Positions 26,820-35,784 of a stretch of 55,093 nt of DNA are shown here, piece by piece. Both the position numbers and the translations under genes were made by a program. A model generated the notes under the pieces. The model did not search any database and had not been told where the DNA came from. It worked only from the letters and a program-made list of their open reading frames with translations. Source of the DNA: Dietzia aerolata (GTDB lineage: Bacteria; Actinomycetota; Actinomycetes; Mycobacteriales; Mycobacteriaceae); assembly GCF_014144865.1 (NCBI RefSeq), contig NZ_JAALDM010000117.1, forward strand, positions 1 to 55,093, in the 5' to 3' direction. Position 1 is the stretch's first letter. Each line of letters begins with the position of its first letter.

Positions 26820-28292
26820 TCACTCGCCGCCGGCCAGCTTCGCTCGCAGGGCGGCGAGCTGCTCGTCCGATGCCAGCGAACCGCCAGTCGACTCGGCCGG
26901 GCTGGCCTCGGCGGCCGGGCGTGCGGCCGGGGCGGACTCCGACGAGTAGTTGGTCGGTGCGGCCTCGGCGGCCTCAGCGGCAGCGGCACGGCCCTTCTCG
27001 ATCTGAACCGTGTGCATCTTGTGACGACGCTCGGCCTCGGCGTACCGGGCCTCCCACTCCTCACGCTGCTTCTCGAAGCCCTCGAGCCACTCGTTGGTCT
27101 CGGGGTCGAAGCCCTCGGGGAAGATGTAGTTGCCGGCCTCGTCGTAGCTGTCGGCCATGCCGTACTTCGACGGGTCGAACTCCTCGGTGTAGTCCTCGTC
27201 CGCCTGCTTCAGCGAGAGCGAGATACGACGACGATCGAGGTCGATGTCGATGACCTTGACCATGGCGTCGTCGCCGACCGACACGACCTGGTCCGGGACC
27301 TCCACGTGGCGCTCCGCCAGCTCCGAGATGTGCACCAGGCCCTCGATGCCCTCCTCGACGCGAACGAACGCACCGAACGGGACGAGCTTGGTGACCTTGC
27401 CCGGGACGATCTGGCCGATCGCGTGGGTCCGGGCGAAGTGCCGCCACGGATCCTCCTGGGTGGCCTTCAGCGAGAGCGAGACGCGCTCGCGATCCAGGTC
27501 GACGTCGAGGACCTCGACGGTGACCTCCTGGCCCACCTCGACGACCTCGGACGGGTGGTCGATGTGCTTCCAGGACAGCTCGGAGACGTGGACGAGGCCG
27601 TCGACGCCGCCGAGGTCCACGAACGCACCGAAGTTGACGATCGAGGACACGACGCCCTTGCGGACTTGGCCCTTCTGCAGCTGGTGCAGGAACTCGGAAC
27701 GGACCTCGGACTGGGTCTGCTCGAGCCACGCACGGCGCGAGAGCACGACGTTGTTGCGGTTCTTGTCCAGCTCGATGATCTTGGCCTCGAGCTCCTTGCC
27801 CACGTAGGGCAGCAGGTCGCGGACGCGGCGCATCTCCACCAGCGATGCCGGGAGGAAGCCACGGAGGCCGATGTCGAGGATGAGGCCGCCCTTGACGACC
27901 TCGATGACGGTGCCCTTGACGGCCTCGTCCTTCTCCTTGAGCTCCTCGATGGTGCCCCAGGCGCGCTCGTACTGGGCGCGCTTCTTGGACAGGATCAGAC
28001 GGCCGTCCTTGTCCTCCTTGGTGAGGACGAGGGCCTCGACCTCGTCGCCCACCTCGACGACCTCACCCGGGTCGACATCGTGCTTGATGGACAGCTCGCG
28101 GGAGGGGATCACACCCTCGGTCTTGTAGCCGATGTCGAGCAGAACCTCGTCGCGGTCGACCTTGACGATCGTGCCCTCGACGATGTCACCATCATTGAAG
28201 TACTTGATCGTGGCGTCGATTGCGGCGAGGAAGTCCTCAGCAGAGCCGATGTCATTGACGGCTACCTGCGGGGACGTGGTGTTGGTGGTCAT
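26820..28292 (-). CDS. rpsA: 30S ribosomal protein S1
   Basis: S1 binds mRNA and helps the 30S subunit engage structured or weakly led messages. The 490-residue product has four S1 (OB-fold) domains at about 35-105, 123-190, 205-277 and 293-363, each with a VxxG...FGAFV-type core in the later repeats. It ends in an acidic, Ala-rich tail of about 100 residues, as in other actinobacteria with four-repeat S1. A weak GGAG lies about 12 nt before the ATG. It lies upstream of coaE in the same order as mycobacteria, with the DUF4185 copy 3 inserted between. In M. tuberculosis RpsA has been discussed as a pyrazinoic-acid target. Confidence 0.97.
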   Translation of the reverse strand: MTTNTTSPQVAVNDIGSAEDFLAAIDATIKYFNDGDIVEGTIVKVDRDEVLLDIGYKTEGVIPSRELSIKHDVDPGEVVEVGDEVEALVLTKEDKDGRLILSKKRAQYERAWGTIEELKEKDEAVKGTVIEVVKGGLILDIGLRGFLPASLVEMRRVRDLLPYVGKELEAKIIELDKNRNNVVLSRRAWLEQTQSEVRSEFLHQLQKGQVRKGVVSSIVNFGAFVDLGGVDGLVHVSELSWKHIDHPSEVVEVGQEVTVEVLDVDLDRERVSLSLKATQEDPWRHFARTHAIGQIVPGKVTKLVPFGAFVRVEEGIEGLVHISELAERHVEVPDQVVSVGDDAMVKVIDIDLDRRRISLSLKQADEDYTEEFDPSKYGMADSYDEAGNYIFPEGFDPETNEWLEGFEKQREEWEARYAEAERRHKMHTVQIEKGRAAAAEAAEAAPTNYSSESAPAARPAAEASPAESTGGSLASDEQLAALRAKLAGGE

Positions 28293-28371
28293 AGGGTGGG
28301 ATGCTCCGAGGTGGATAGGAATCGTAGGTGGACGGGAAAACGCGGGCGTGTACGCACGCGACCGTCAACTG

Positions 28372-28377
28372 TACGCT
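28372..28377 (+). promoter_or_regulatory. Predicted -10 box of the methyltransferase gene (leaderless)
   Basis: TACGCT is followed by 6 nt and the GTG at 28384, with no ribosome-binding site in the preceding 20 nt. A minus-strand TTGACG overlaps this region and could belong to rpsA transcription. Confidence 0.4.
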
Positions 28378-28383
28378 TCCAGC

Positions 28384-29190
28384 GTGACGTCCACAAACCC
28401 CCCTGGACATGGAGAGTCTGTCCGCGCGTCCCGAACGTGGTGGGATTCGGAAGCTGACGATTATCACGAGACCCATGGGGACTTTCTCGGCGCCCGGTCC
28501 CCTGACGGCGAGTTCGTATGGTGCCCCGAGGGTCTTCACGAAGGTGACTGGCACCTTTTGGGCGACGTGAACGGCCTCGACGTGCTGGAAATAGGGTGCG
28601 GGTCGGCACCGTGTTCACGCTGGCTGGCCGGCCGTGGCGCCCGGTCCGTAGCCCTTGACCTCTCCTCCGGCATGCTCCGCGTGGGCGCCGAGGCCGCCGC
28701 CCAATCGACGGGCCCGGCTGCGGAAGTTCCACTGATCCAGGCCGACGCGGGCCGTCTGCCATTTGCCGACAATAGCTTCGACGTCGCCTTTTCCGCCTTC
28801 GGCGCAATCCCGTTCGTCGCGGATTCGGCCGGAGTGATGACAGAGGCCGCACGGGTCATCCGCCCCGGCGGCCGCTTCGTTTTCTCGGTCAATCATCCGA
28901 TGCGGTGGATTTTCCGCGATGATCCCGGGGTGGAGGGCCTGGTCGCGGTGTTCCCGTACTTCGACCGATCTCCATACGCCGAGTACGGCGACGGCAGCGA
29001 GCTCACCTACGTCGAACACCACCGGACGGTCGGCGACCGCATCCGGGAGCTCGTCGCCGCCGGTTTTCTCGTGCAGGACCTCATCGAGCCCGAATGGCCG
29101 GAGTGGCTCGAGCGCGAGTGGGGACAGTGGAGTCCTCTGCGTGGGGAGATCTTCCCCGGCACCGCGATCTTCGTCGCCACTCTCCCCTGA
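28384..29190 (+). CDS. Class I SAM-dependent methyltransferase
   Basis: This is a 268-residue cytosolic methyltransferase. Motif I is VLEIGCGSAPCSRWLAGRG (about 60-80), followed by the acidic loop ALDLSSGML, QADAGRLPFADNSFDVAFSAF and the post-motif MTEAARVIRPGGRFVFSV. This is the ubiE/methyltransferase-11 pattern. The substrate is not evident. GTG 28384 was chosen because the first conserved residues (RTWWDSEADDYHETHGDFLG) follow soon after; the open frame upstream is antisense to rpsA. It is divergent from rpsA; as I recall such a methyltransferase is often beside polA-rpsA in this order. A hairpin follows the stop. Confidence 0.88.
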   Translation: MTSTNPPGHGESVRASRTWWDSEADDYHETHGDFLGARSPDGEFVWCPEGLHEGDWHLLGDVNGLDVLEIGCGSAPCSRWLAGRGARSVALDLSSGMLRVGAEAAAQSTGPAAEVPLIQADAGRLPFADNSFDVAFSAFGAIPFVADSAGVMTEAARVIRPGGRFVFSVNHPMRWIFRDDPGVEGLVAVFPYFDRSPYAEYGDGSELTYVEHHRTVGDRIRELVAAGFLVQDLIEPEWPEWLEREWGQWSPLRGEIFPGTAIFVATLP

Positions 29191-29192
29191 CC

Positions 29193-29227
29193 CGACCCCA
29201 CCCCGGCGATGCACCGGAATGGGGTCG
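29193..29227. terminator. Hairpin between the methyltransferase and ABC transporter genes
   Basis: CGACCCCA and TGGGGTCG pair around an inner CCGG...CCGG stem, immediately after the methyltransferase stop and 13 nt from the convergent ATPase gene end. Probably a shared terminator. Confidence 0.5.
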
Positions 29228-29239
29228 TGCGGAGACTGT

Positions 29240-30001
29240 CTAGAGGATCTTCGACAGGAAATCCCGGGTCCGCTGATGCGTCGGAGCCCCCAGGACCTGA
29301 TCCGGCTGACCCGCCTCGACGACCACTCCGTTGTCCATGAAGGCAACAGCGTCTGCGACCTCCCGGGCGAATCCCATCTCGTGGGTGACCACGACCATCG
29401 TCATTCCAGCCTCGGCGAGGTCTCGCATCACCGAGAGCACCTCCCCGACCAGTTCCGGGTCGAGCGCGGACGTGGGCTCGTCGAACAACATCAGCTTCGG
29501 TTCCATCGCCAATGCTCGCGCAATAGCCACACGCTGCTGTTGGCCGCCCGAGAGTTGCGCCGGGTACGCGTCAACCTTCGCCGACAGTCCGACCTTCTCC
29601 AGCAGCGTTCGGCCTCGCTTCGTGGCCTCGGCCCGGGACTCGCCCTTCACCAGGATCGGCGCCTCGATGACGTTCTCGAGTGCGGTGCGATGCGGGAAGA
29701 GGTTGAAGTGCTGGAACACCATCCCGATGTCCCGGCGCTGCCGGGCGGCCTGCTTCGGCGAGATCTCGTAGAGCTTGTCGCCCTTCTGGCGGTAGCCCAC
29801 CAATTCACCGTCGACGTACAACCTGCCGGCATTCACCTTTTCCAGGTGGTTGATGCAGCGCAGGAACGTCGACTTGCCCGATCCGGACGGCCCGACGAGG
29901 CACAGCACCTCACCGGAACCTACTTCGAGGTCGATGCCCTTGAGCACCTGCAGGGACCCGAAGTTCTTGCAGACCTGATCTGCCTTGATCATCGGCGTCA
30001 T
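29240..30001 (-). CDS. Polar amino acid ABC transporter, ATP-binding protein
   Basis: The 253-residue ATPase energises amino-acid uptake. Walker A is GPSGSGKST (about 37-45), the Q-loop is [11 protein letters not shown], the signature is [15 protein letters not shown], Walker B is [14 protein letters not shown] and the switch histidine is in VVTHEMGFA. The high similarity to GlnQ/GltL-type ATPases supports import of a polar amino acid such as glutamate, glutamine or cystine. The ATG overlaps the end of the permease gene (ATGA). It is the last gene of a three-gene importer operon. Confidence 0.95.
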   Translation of the reverse strand: MTPMIKADQVCKNFGSLQVLKGIDLEVGSGEVLCLVGPSGSGKSTFLRCINHLEKVNAGRLYVDGELVGYRQKGDKLYEISPKQAARQRRDIGMVFQHFNLFPHRTALENVIEAPILVKGESRAEATKRGRTLLEKVGLSAKVDAYPAQLSGGQQQRVAIARALAMEPKLMLFDEPTSALDPELVGEVLSVMRDLAEAGMTMVVVTHEMGFAREVADAVAFMDNGVVVEAGQPDQVLGAPTHQRTRDFLSKIL

Positions 30002-30993
30002 GGTTTCCCTCCGGTCGGGTCGGTGGGCCCGGTCTGTTCGACGGCGGCGAGGCCCGACGGGGTCAGACCGTCCGCGTCGGCGAGAGCCGCCAACTGCTTG
30101 CCGGTCAGTTGTCTGGTGGCGCCGCGGGAGAAGCGCTTCTCGAGGAAGTGCTGACCCACCATCAGGACGCTGGTGATGACCAGGTACCAGGTGGCCGCCA
30201 CGAGTAGCAGCGGGATGGGTTCGAAATTAACTCCCGAAATATCGCGAGCCTGTCCGTAGAGCTCGCCGGAGAACGGGATCGCCACCACGAGCGAGGTCGT
30301 CTTGAGCATGGAGATGAACTCGTTGCCGGTGGGCGGGATGATGACCCGCATCGCCTGCGGCAGGATGGTCCGACGCATGGTCTGCCCCCACGTCATCCCG
30401 AGCGCAGTCGATGCTTCGGCCTGCCCTTCGGGCACCGACGAGATGCCCGCGCGCACGATCTCCGCCATGTAGGCGGCCTCGTTCATCGCCAGGCCCACCA
30501 CGGCAAGCCAGAACGCTGAGTAGAGGACCATGGTGTCGTCGAACCGGATGAACTGGATATCGGTGAAGGGGATTCCGAACTGGACCTGCCGATAGATGGT
30601 GAAGACCAGTCCCCAGAAGAGCAACTGGACGTAGACCGGCGTCCCTCGAAAGATCCAGAGGTAGACCCAGGCAACCGACTTGAGGACCGGGTTGCTGCTC
30701 ATCCTCATGACGGAGAGGATGACGCCGAGAATGACGGCCAAGACCATCGACAGCAGGGTCAGTGCGATGGTGTAGAACGCCGCCGTACCGAAGCGGGTGT
30801 CGAACAGGTAACGGCCGTAGGTGCCCCACCCGTAGGCCGGATTGGTAGCGGCACCCCAGATGAACAAGAACACCAGGACGAGGACGACGGCGGCGGAGAC
30901 CCATCGCCAGGGATGCCGCAGCGGCACCGCCTTGATCGGCTCCGGTGCCGAGGCCTCGGTCGAGGCCTCGGCACCTGTTCCAGTACTGCTCAC
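29998..30993 (-). CDS. Polar amino acid ABC transporter, permease
   Basis: The 331-residue inner-membrane permease has an extended cytoplasmic N-terminus (Ala/Glu-rich, residues 1-30), several membrane segments and the EAA loop ([24 protein letters not shown]-like pattern at about 190-215, then [20 protein letters not shown]). A 35-residue hydrophilic C-terminal tail follows the last segment. A single permease gene implies a homodimer. The start is GTG 30993, 7 nt after the binding-protein gene. The substrate is unknown but must match the lipoprotein upstream. Confidence 0.94.
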   Translation of the reverse strand: MSSTGTGAEASTEASAPEPIKAVPLRHPWRWVSAAVVLVLVFLFIWGAATNPAYGWGTYGRYLFDTRFGTAAFYTIALTLLSMVLAVILGVILSVMRMSSNPVLKSVAWVYLWIFRGTPVYVQLLFWGLVFTIYRQVQFGIPFTDIQFIRFDDTMVLYSAFWLAVVGLAMNEAAYMAEIVRAGISSVPEGQAEASTALGMTWGQTMRRTILPQAMRVIIPPTGNEFISMLKTTSLVVAIPFSGELYGQARDISGVNFEPIPLLLVAATWYLVITSVLMVGQHFLEKRFSRGATRQLTGKQLAALADADGLTPSGLAAVEQTGPTDPTGGKP

Positions 30994-31000
30994 CGGGCGA

Positions 31001-31900
31001 TCACTTCCGGATCTCGGACTGCGAGATCATCCCGTTCTCGACACCCCAGTTGGTGGCGATGGTCTCGAAGTCACCGGACTCGATGAGCTTGTTCGCGGCG
31101 GCCTCGAGGGCGACGGCCAACTCGTTGCCCTTACGCACGGGCCAGCCGTACGGGGCGGAATCAAACACCTCTCCGACGAGCTGCATCTTGCCGTCGGACT
31201 GCTTGACCGCATACGCGGAGATCGGCGAGTCCGCCGACATCGCGTCGACCTTGCCCAACGCCACGGCTGTAGAGGCTTCGTCCTGGGTGTCGAACTGGAC
31301 CTTCTCGATCGGCGGCTTACCCGCCGCCACGCAGGCCTCGCTACGCGCGGGCACATCCTCCTGATCGGAGACGGTCGTGCGCTGAACCGCGACGCTCAGC
31401 CCGCAGGCGTCATCGGGGTCCACGTCGCTGCCCGCCGCGGCGGCCCACTGGATGCCGGCCTCGAAGTAGGTCACGAAGTCGACGGTCTCGAGCCGCTCCG
31501 CATTAACCGTGAACGAGGAGGCGCCCATGTCCATGGTGCCGCCCTCGATCGCCGGGATGATCTTCTCGAAGTCCGACTCGCGGAAGTCGGCCTCCAGCCC
31601 CATCACCGCGGCGACGGCGTCCATCACGTCGATGTCGAATCCGACGATCTCGCCGTTCTCGTTCTTGAACTCGTTGGGCGCGTACGGCGTGTTCGTCCCG
31701 ATCACGATCACCCCGCGCTCGCGCAGTTCCGCGGGGACGAGCTCAGCGATCTCGTCGTCTACCTCGACCGTCACCTCTTCACGGGACTCGGTGGCTTCCT
31801 CGGTCCCTTCGGTGTTGGTGGTGCAACCGGCGAGCACAAGAGCTGCGGTGGCGGACATGGCCAGGGCGGCACGAACACCGCGCCGTGAAGAAAAGGTCAT
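31001..31900 (-). CDS. Polar amino acid ABC transporter, substrate-binding lipoprotein
   Basis: The 299-residue product has a lipoprotein signal peptide with lipobox LVLAGC (Cys 26), an acidic linker and an SBP_bac_3 domain (RGVIVIGTNTPYAPNEF, then EIVGFDIDVMDAVAAVMGL). It captures a polar amino acid outside the membrane and hands it to the permease. Two internal cysteines (DDACGLS and SEACVAAG) are about 30 residues apart and may form a disulfide. The gene leads the operon and has a good promoter upstream and a GAAAGG site before the ATG. Confidence 0.95.
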   Translation of the reverse strand: MTFSSRRGVRAALAMSATAALVLAGCTTNTEGTEEATESREEVTVEVDDEIAELVPAELRERGVIVIGTNTPYAPNEFKNENGEIVGFDIDVMDAVAAVMGLEADFRESDFEKIIPAIEGGTMDMGASSFTVNAERLETVDFVTYFEAGIQWAAAAGSDVDPDDACGLSVAVQRTTVSDQEDVPARSEACVAAGKPPIEKVQFDTQDEASTAVALGKVDAMSADSPISAYAVKQSDGKMQLVGEVFDSAPYGWPVRKGNELAVALEAAANKLIESGDFETIATNWGVENGMISQSEIRK

Positions 31901-31939
31901 GGCAGGGCCTTTCAGGCGTAGTTAGCCGAATCTGCAATG

Positions 31940-31967
31940 AACCTAGGGCATGCGGGGACCCCGACAA
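31940..31967 (-). promoter_or_regulatory. Predicted promoter of the amino acid ABC operon
   Basis: On the minus strand TTGTCG (31967-31962) and TAGGTT (31945-31940) are 16 nt apart, about 40 nt upstream of the ATG at 31900. The rest of the 121-nt gap to polA shows no other feature apart from a GGGGTCCCC palindrome in the spacer. Confidence 0.5.
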
Positions 31968-32021
31968 AACGAACTGGCCGTATCGACCCGGTGTCCGCCG
32001 AGTTAATTGCTCCGGACCCGG

Positions 32022-34868
32022 TCAGTGCGCGGCCGAGTCCCAGTCGGGTCCGATGCCGGTCGACACGTCAAGTGGCACGTCGAGTTCGATCGCCGAGTAC
32101 ATGTGGTCGACCACCAGGTCGCGCACTTCATCCAGCTCCCCCTCAGCGATTTCCACGACGAGCTCGTCATGCACCTGCAGCAGGAGTCGGCTGGTCAGCC
32201 CGCGCTCAGTCAGATCGGCGTCAACCTTCAGCATGGCTGCCTTGATGATGTCGGCAGCGGTCCCCTGGATCGGCGCGTTGAGCGCGGCCCGCTCCGCGTT
32301 CTCCCGCTTAAGCCGGTTGTCCGAGTTGAGCTCCGGCAGGTAGCGGCGCCGACCGAACAGCGTCTCGGTGTACCCGTCCCGACGCGCCTGCTCGACCACG
32401 GCCTGAAGGTAGTCGCGCACCCCGCCGAACCGGGCGAAGTAGGCGTCCATCTGTTCGCGTGCCTCACCCTGGCTGATCCCGAGCTGTGCGGCCAGACCGA
32501 ATGCGCTGAGCCCGTAGGCCAGCCCGTAGCTCATGGCCTTGACCCGGCGCCTCAGCTCCGGGGTGACCTCGTCGATCGGCACTCCGAACGCCCGCGACCC
32601 CACGAACGAATGCAGATCCTCGCCCGTCCGGAACGCCTCTATGAGCCCCTCGTCGCCGGACAGGTGCGCCATCACGCGCATCTCGATCTGGCTGTAGTCG
32701 GCGGTGAGGAGGCAGTCATAGCCCTCACCCACGATGAACGCCTTGCGGATGCGTCGACCGTCCTCGGTTCGGACGGGGATGTTCTGCAAGTTCGGATCGG
32801 TCGAGGACAGTCGCCCGGTGGCGGCGACGGTCTGGTTGAAGGTGGTGTGGATACGGCGATCGTCGCCGATCGTCTTGATCAGGCCTTCGACCGTCGTGCG
32901 CATCTTGGTGGTTTCGCGATGCAGCAGCAGCGCCTCAAGGAATGCGCGCCCCGGGGTCTCCCCGGTCTCCTTGGACAGCAGATCCTCGAGCGCCTTGGCG
33001 TCGGTCGTGTAGCCGGTCTTGGTCTTCTTGGTCTTCGGCATCCCGAGGGTTTCGAACAGTACGACCTGCAACTGCTTGGGCGAGCCGAGGTTGATCTGCT
33101 CGCCGCCGATTGCCGCATAGGCGGCGTCCTGCGCCTGCCGACCTCGGTCGGCGAACCCGTCGCGCAGGTCGTCCAGCGCGGCACCGTCAACGGCGATCCC
33201 GCGCTCCTCCATGCGCGCCAGCACCGGCACGAGCGGGAGTTCCATCTCGGCGAGCAGTCCGGCTCCGTGAACCTGATCGAGTTCCACGTCGAGACGGTCG
33301 GCGAGGTCCAGTACGGCCCGGGCTCGGGTCGCGGCGGCGTCGGCGTTCTTCTGCTCGGCTGCGGCATCGTCCTCCTCGTCGAGCAACGAGAGCTGCTTCT
33401 CCCCCGACTCGACCTCGGGCAGTTCCCGCTGGAGATGTCGTTGGTACAGCTCGGACAGTCCGTAACTGCGCTGCCCGGGGCGGACCAGGTAGGCGGCGAG
33501 CGCCACGTCCATGGTGACCCCGCCGAGGGTGAGGTCACGGCCGGAGAGAGCGTGGGTGGCGGCCTTGGCATCGTGGAGGGCCTTGGTCACCGCGTCATCG
33601 GCCAGCCACGCCGTCAGTGCCTGCTCGTCGTCGGGCCCGATCGAGCCCAGGTCGATGTGGCCCGAGGCGCCGCCGGAGGCGGCGATGGTGATGGTCTGCG
33701 CGTCACCCCGGGCGGGGCCGGAGGGTCCGACGACGACGACGCCGTGCCGTTTCCCCGCCGGCGCATGGGCGGCCAGCCAATCGGAGACCTCACCTGCGTG
33801 CAGGACGGAGGCCTGCTCGAGCTCGGATTCCACAACAGGCTCGGCCGCGCCCTGCGGGAGGAATGCACCGAGGAAGCGATCGCGGGCCTGCGGGCCGAAC
33901 TCCAGACGGTCGAACAACGCGTTGACGTCAGCACGCTCGGGGATATTGCGGATCAGGTCGGCTAGCGTGACTCCCAGGTCCAGGTCGCGCGTCAGTTCGG
34001 TGATGCGCCGGTTGAGCTGAACCTGCGGCAGGTGCTCTCGGAAGCTCTCGCCGACCTTGCCCTTGACCTCGTCCGCGTGGGCGATGAGCTCGGACAGCGA
34101 TCCGTACTGCGTGATCCACTTCGCGGCGGTCTTGTCACCGACCTTGGGCACGCCCGGCAGGTTGTCGGAGGTGTCCCCGCGCAGTGCGGCGACGTCCGGG
34201 TACTGCGTGGGCGTGACGCCGTACTTCGCCTCGACGGCGTCCGGGGTGTAGCGGGCCAGCTCCGAGACTCCCTTGACCGGGTAGAGAACGGTGACCGAGT
34301 CGGTGACGAGTTGCAGTGCATCCCGGTCACCGGTGCAGATGAACGTGCTCGACTCCGGCTCCGAGTCAGACGTCTGTGTCGCTAGGGTCGCGATGATGTC
34401 GTCCGCCTCATGTCCTTCGAGCGAGAGCGTCCGCACACCGAGCGCTACGAGCGCCTCCTGGATGAGCTCGACCTGCCCCTTGAACTCCTCGGGCGCCGCC
34501 GATCGAGTGGACTTGTACTCCGGGTACTCGGCCGTGCGGTGGAGCGTCGCACGCGACACGTCGAAGGCGACCGCCAGGTGGGTGGGCTTTTCCTCCGTGA
34601 CGAGGTTCGCGACCATCGACAGGAAACCGTAGACCGCGTTGGTGTGCTGCCCTGACGCGGTGGAGAAGTTCTCTGCCGGCAGCGCGTAGAACGCGCGGAA
34701 CGCCAATGAATGCCCGTCCAGCAGCAGGAGTCGGGCCGGCCCGTCCTCCGCACCCGGTGCGGGGCTGCCGCTCGTTGCTTCCAGCTCTGCTGCAGGATCA
34801 GTCCGATCACCGGACGTCGTTCCTGCGTCTACTGTCTCTGCGTCCACGGTCTCACTCGAGGTACTCAC
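32022..34868 (-). CDS. polA: DNA polymerase I
   Basis: PolA fills gaps in repair and removes Okazaki primers. The 948-residue product has an acidic N-terminal extension of about 45 residues, a 5' nuclease domain (LLLLDGHSLAFRAFYALP; HEADDIIA; GDRDALQLV; GVPKVGDKTA), a central domain in the 3'-5' exonuclease position, and the polymerase domain (SSTDPNLQNIPVR, TADYSQIEMRVMAHLSGDE, KAMSYGLAYGL, LLQVHDELVVE). The central domain lacks the Asp-x-Glu motif of a working proofreading site, as is known for mycobacterial PolA. The start is GTG 34868 with TAGAGT 6 nt upstream and no Shine-Dalgarno. Confidence 0.96.
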   Translation of the reverse strand: MSTSSETVDAETVDAGTTSGDRTDPAAELEATSGSPAPGAEDGPARLLLLDGHSLAFRAFYALPAENFSTASGQHTNAVYGFLSMVANLVTEEKPTHLAVAFDVSRATLHRTAEYPEYKSTRSAAPEEFKGQVELIQEALVALGVRTLSLEGHEADDIIATLATQTSDSEPESSTFICTGDRDALQLVTDSVTVLYPVKGVSELARYTPDAVEAKYGVTPTQYPDVAALRGDTSDNLPGVPKVGDKTAAKWITQYGSLSELIAHADEVKGKVGESFREHLPQVQLNRRITELTRDLDLGVTLADLIRNIPERADVNALFDRLEFGPQARDRFLGAFLPQGAAEPVVESELEQASVLHAGEVSDWLAAHAPAGKRHGVVVVGPSGPARGDAQTITIAASGGASGHIDLGSIGPDDEQALTAWLADDAVTKALHDAKAATHALSGRDLTLGGVTMDVALAAYLVRPGQRSYGLSELYQRHLQRELPEVESGEKQLSLLDEEDDAAAEQKNADAAATRARAVLDLADRLDVELDQVHGAGLLAEMELPLVPVLARMEERGIAVDGAALDDLRDGFADRGRQAQDAAYAAIGGEQINLGSPKQLQVVLFETLGMPKTKKTKTGYTTDAKALEDLLSKETGETPGRAFLEALLLHRETTKMRTTVEGLIKTIGDDRRIHTTFNQTVAATGRLSSTDPNLQNIPVRTEDGRRIRKAFIVGEGYDCLLTADYSQIEMRVMAHLSGDEGLIEAFRTGEDLHSFVGSRAFGVPIDEVTPELRRRVKAMSYGLAYGLSAFGLAAQLGISQGEAREQMDAYFARFGGVRDYLQAVVEQARRDGYTETLFGRRRYLPELNSDNRLKRENAERAALNAPIQGTAADIIKAAMLKVDADLTERGLTSRLLLQVHDELVVEIAEGELDEVRDLVVDHMYSAIELDVPLDVSTGIGPDWDSAAH

Positions 34869-34874
34869 ACAGCC

Positions 34875-34880
34875 ACTCTA
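34875..34880 (-). promoter_or_regulatory. polA: Predicted -10 box of polA (leaderless)
   Basis: On the minus strand TAGAGT is followed by 6 nt and the GTG at 34868. There is no ribosome-binding site. Confidence 0.45.
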
Positions 34881-34916
34881 GGGCGGGCATCCGACAGGCG
34901 TTCACGGGTCGTCGGT

Positions 34917-34922
34917 TAGACT
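34917..34922 (+). promoter_or_regulatory. Predicted -10 box of the tRNA gene
   Basis: TAGACT lies 23 nt upstream of the tRNA 5' end on the plus strand, giving a short precursor leader. It is divergent from the polA promoter. The -35 is unclear (GACAGG near 34893 is a candidate). Confidence 0.4.
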
Positions 34923-34945
34923 TTCTCACCAGCGGTTCGCCGCGC

Positions 34946-35019
34946 GCCCCCGTAGCCCAATTGGCAGAGGCAACGGATTCAAAACCCGTCCAGTGTCGGT
35001 TCGAGTCCGACCGGGGGCA
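34946..35019 (+). tRNA. tRNA with CAA anticodon (Leu by code) but a short variable loop
   Basis: The cloverleaf is 74 nt. It has an acceptor stem GCCCCCG/CGGGGGC (7 bp), a D arm GCC...GGC with AATTGGCAGA loop, an anticodon arm ACGGA-TTCAAAA-CCCGT with an A-C mismatch closing the loop, a variable loop of only 5 nt (CCAGT), and a T arm GTCGG-TTCGAGT-CCGAC. Discriminator base is A73, followed by CCC, so the CCA end is not encoded. The loop position gives anticodon CAA, which reads UUG (leucine). Normal bacterial tRNA-Leu is class II with a long variable arm, so the call of leucine identity rests on the anticodon alone. Confidence 0.85.
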
Positions 35020-35102
35020 CCCGACGTCACAAGACATCCAGTCAGCAGATCGCTGAACTCCCTGTGTGCCCCCGGTCCGGCAGGGCGGCACCGCCCCACG
35101 AC

Positions 35103-35150
35103 AACAGCCGCCTTCCCGCCCCGCTTATGCGGGAGGGACAGGCGGCTGTT
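35103..35150. terminator. Long hairpin between the tRNA and the SRPBCC gene
   Basis: AACAGCCGCCT and AGGCGGCTGTT form the outer 11-bp stem around an inner TCCCGC.../...GCGGGA stem. It lies between the plus-strand tRNA and the convergent minus-strand gene ending at 35194 and probably serves both. The 325-nt gap from 34869 to 35193 holds only this, the tRNA and two promoters. Confidence 0.65.
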
Positions 35151-35193
35151 GACTGTCTGCTCGATCTGTCGGCTCTGCCGGCCGCGTGCGGCG

Positions 35194-35643
35194 TCAGGCC
35201 TTGAGGTCGGCGGCGAGGTTGGACAGCAACTCGTGCTGGATCTTCTTCAGACCGCCGGGGGCGAAAGTGCGCTCGAAGAATCCGCCGACTCCTGTAGCGC
35301 CTTCCCATGAGGTGGTCATCTCGACCAGCGAGCCGCCGGTCGCCTCACGGACGGTGTAGGTGGTGGCCATGGTGGAGTTGGCGTCCTTCTCCACCAGCGA
35401 CCAGTGCCCGGACGCCTGCTCGACGGTCACGCTCACCTTGACGTCGCGGCTGCGCTTCTTCGTCGCCTGGAGATGCCACGCGGCGACAGTGCCCTCGCCC
35501 TGGCCGCCCTCGATGAGCCGGTAGGCACTGAACTGCTCCGGCTGGATCCGCGGGCGCACCCCCGCGTAATCGGCGATCGCCGCGGTCACGGCCTCGACTG
35601 GCGCCTCGATGACGGTGGTGTTGGTGGCGGTGACCCTAGCCAT
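35194..35643 (-). CDS. SRPBCC (polyketide cyclase/START-like) family protein
   Basis: The 149-residue cytosolic protein has the helix-grip pattern: an N-terminal strand (TNTTVIEAPVEAVTAAIADY), central antiparallel strands (GTVAAWHLQ, VKVSVTVEQ, STMATTYTVRE, SLVEMTTSWEG) and a long C-terminal helix (GGLKKIQHELLSNLAADLKA). Such proteins bind hydrophobic ligands in a deep pocket. No specific ligand can be inferred. GAGGAGGACC precedes the ATG at 35643. Nothing nearby points to a pathway; the upstream gap of about 140 nt separates it from the MBL gene. Confidence 0.85.
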   Translation of the reverse strand: MARVTATNTTVIEAPVEAVTAAIADYAGVRPRIQPEQFSAYRLIEGGQGEGTVAAWHLQATKKRSRDVKVSVTVEQASGHWSLVEKDANSTMATTYTVREATGGSLVEMTTSWEGATGVGGFFERTFAPGGLKKIQHELLSNLAADLKA

Positions 35644-35784
35644 GGTGTTCTGGTCCTCCTCGGCACGTCCGATCGGCGTTCGCCCGGCGGTCACCGGGCG
35701 TGCGCCCACGGGGCGGGCGCGTCGGACGTGTCCATCCTGCCCGACTGCCCGCCTCCGTGTGCGCGACAGCATCCGCAACCGCGG

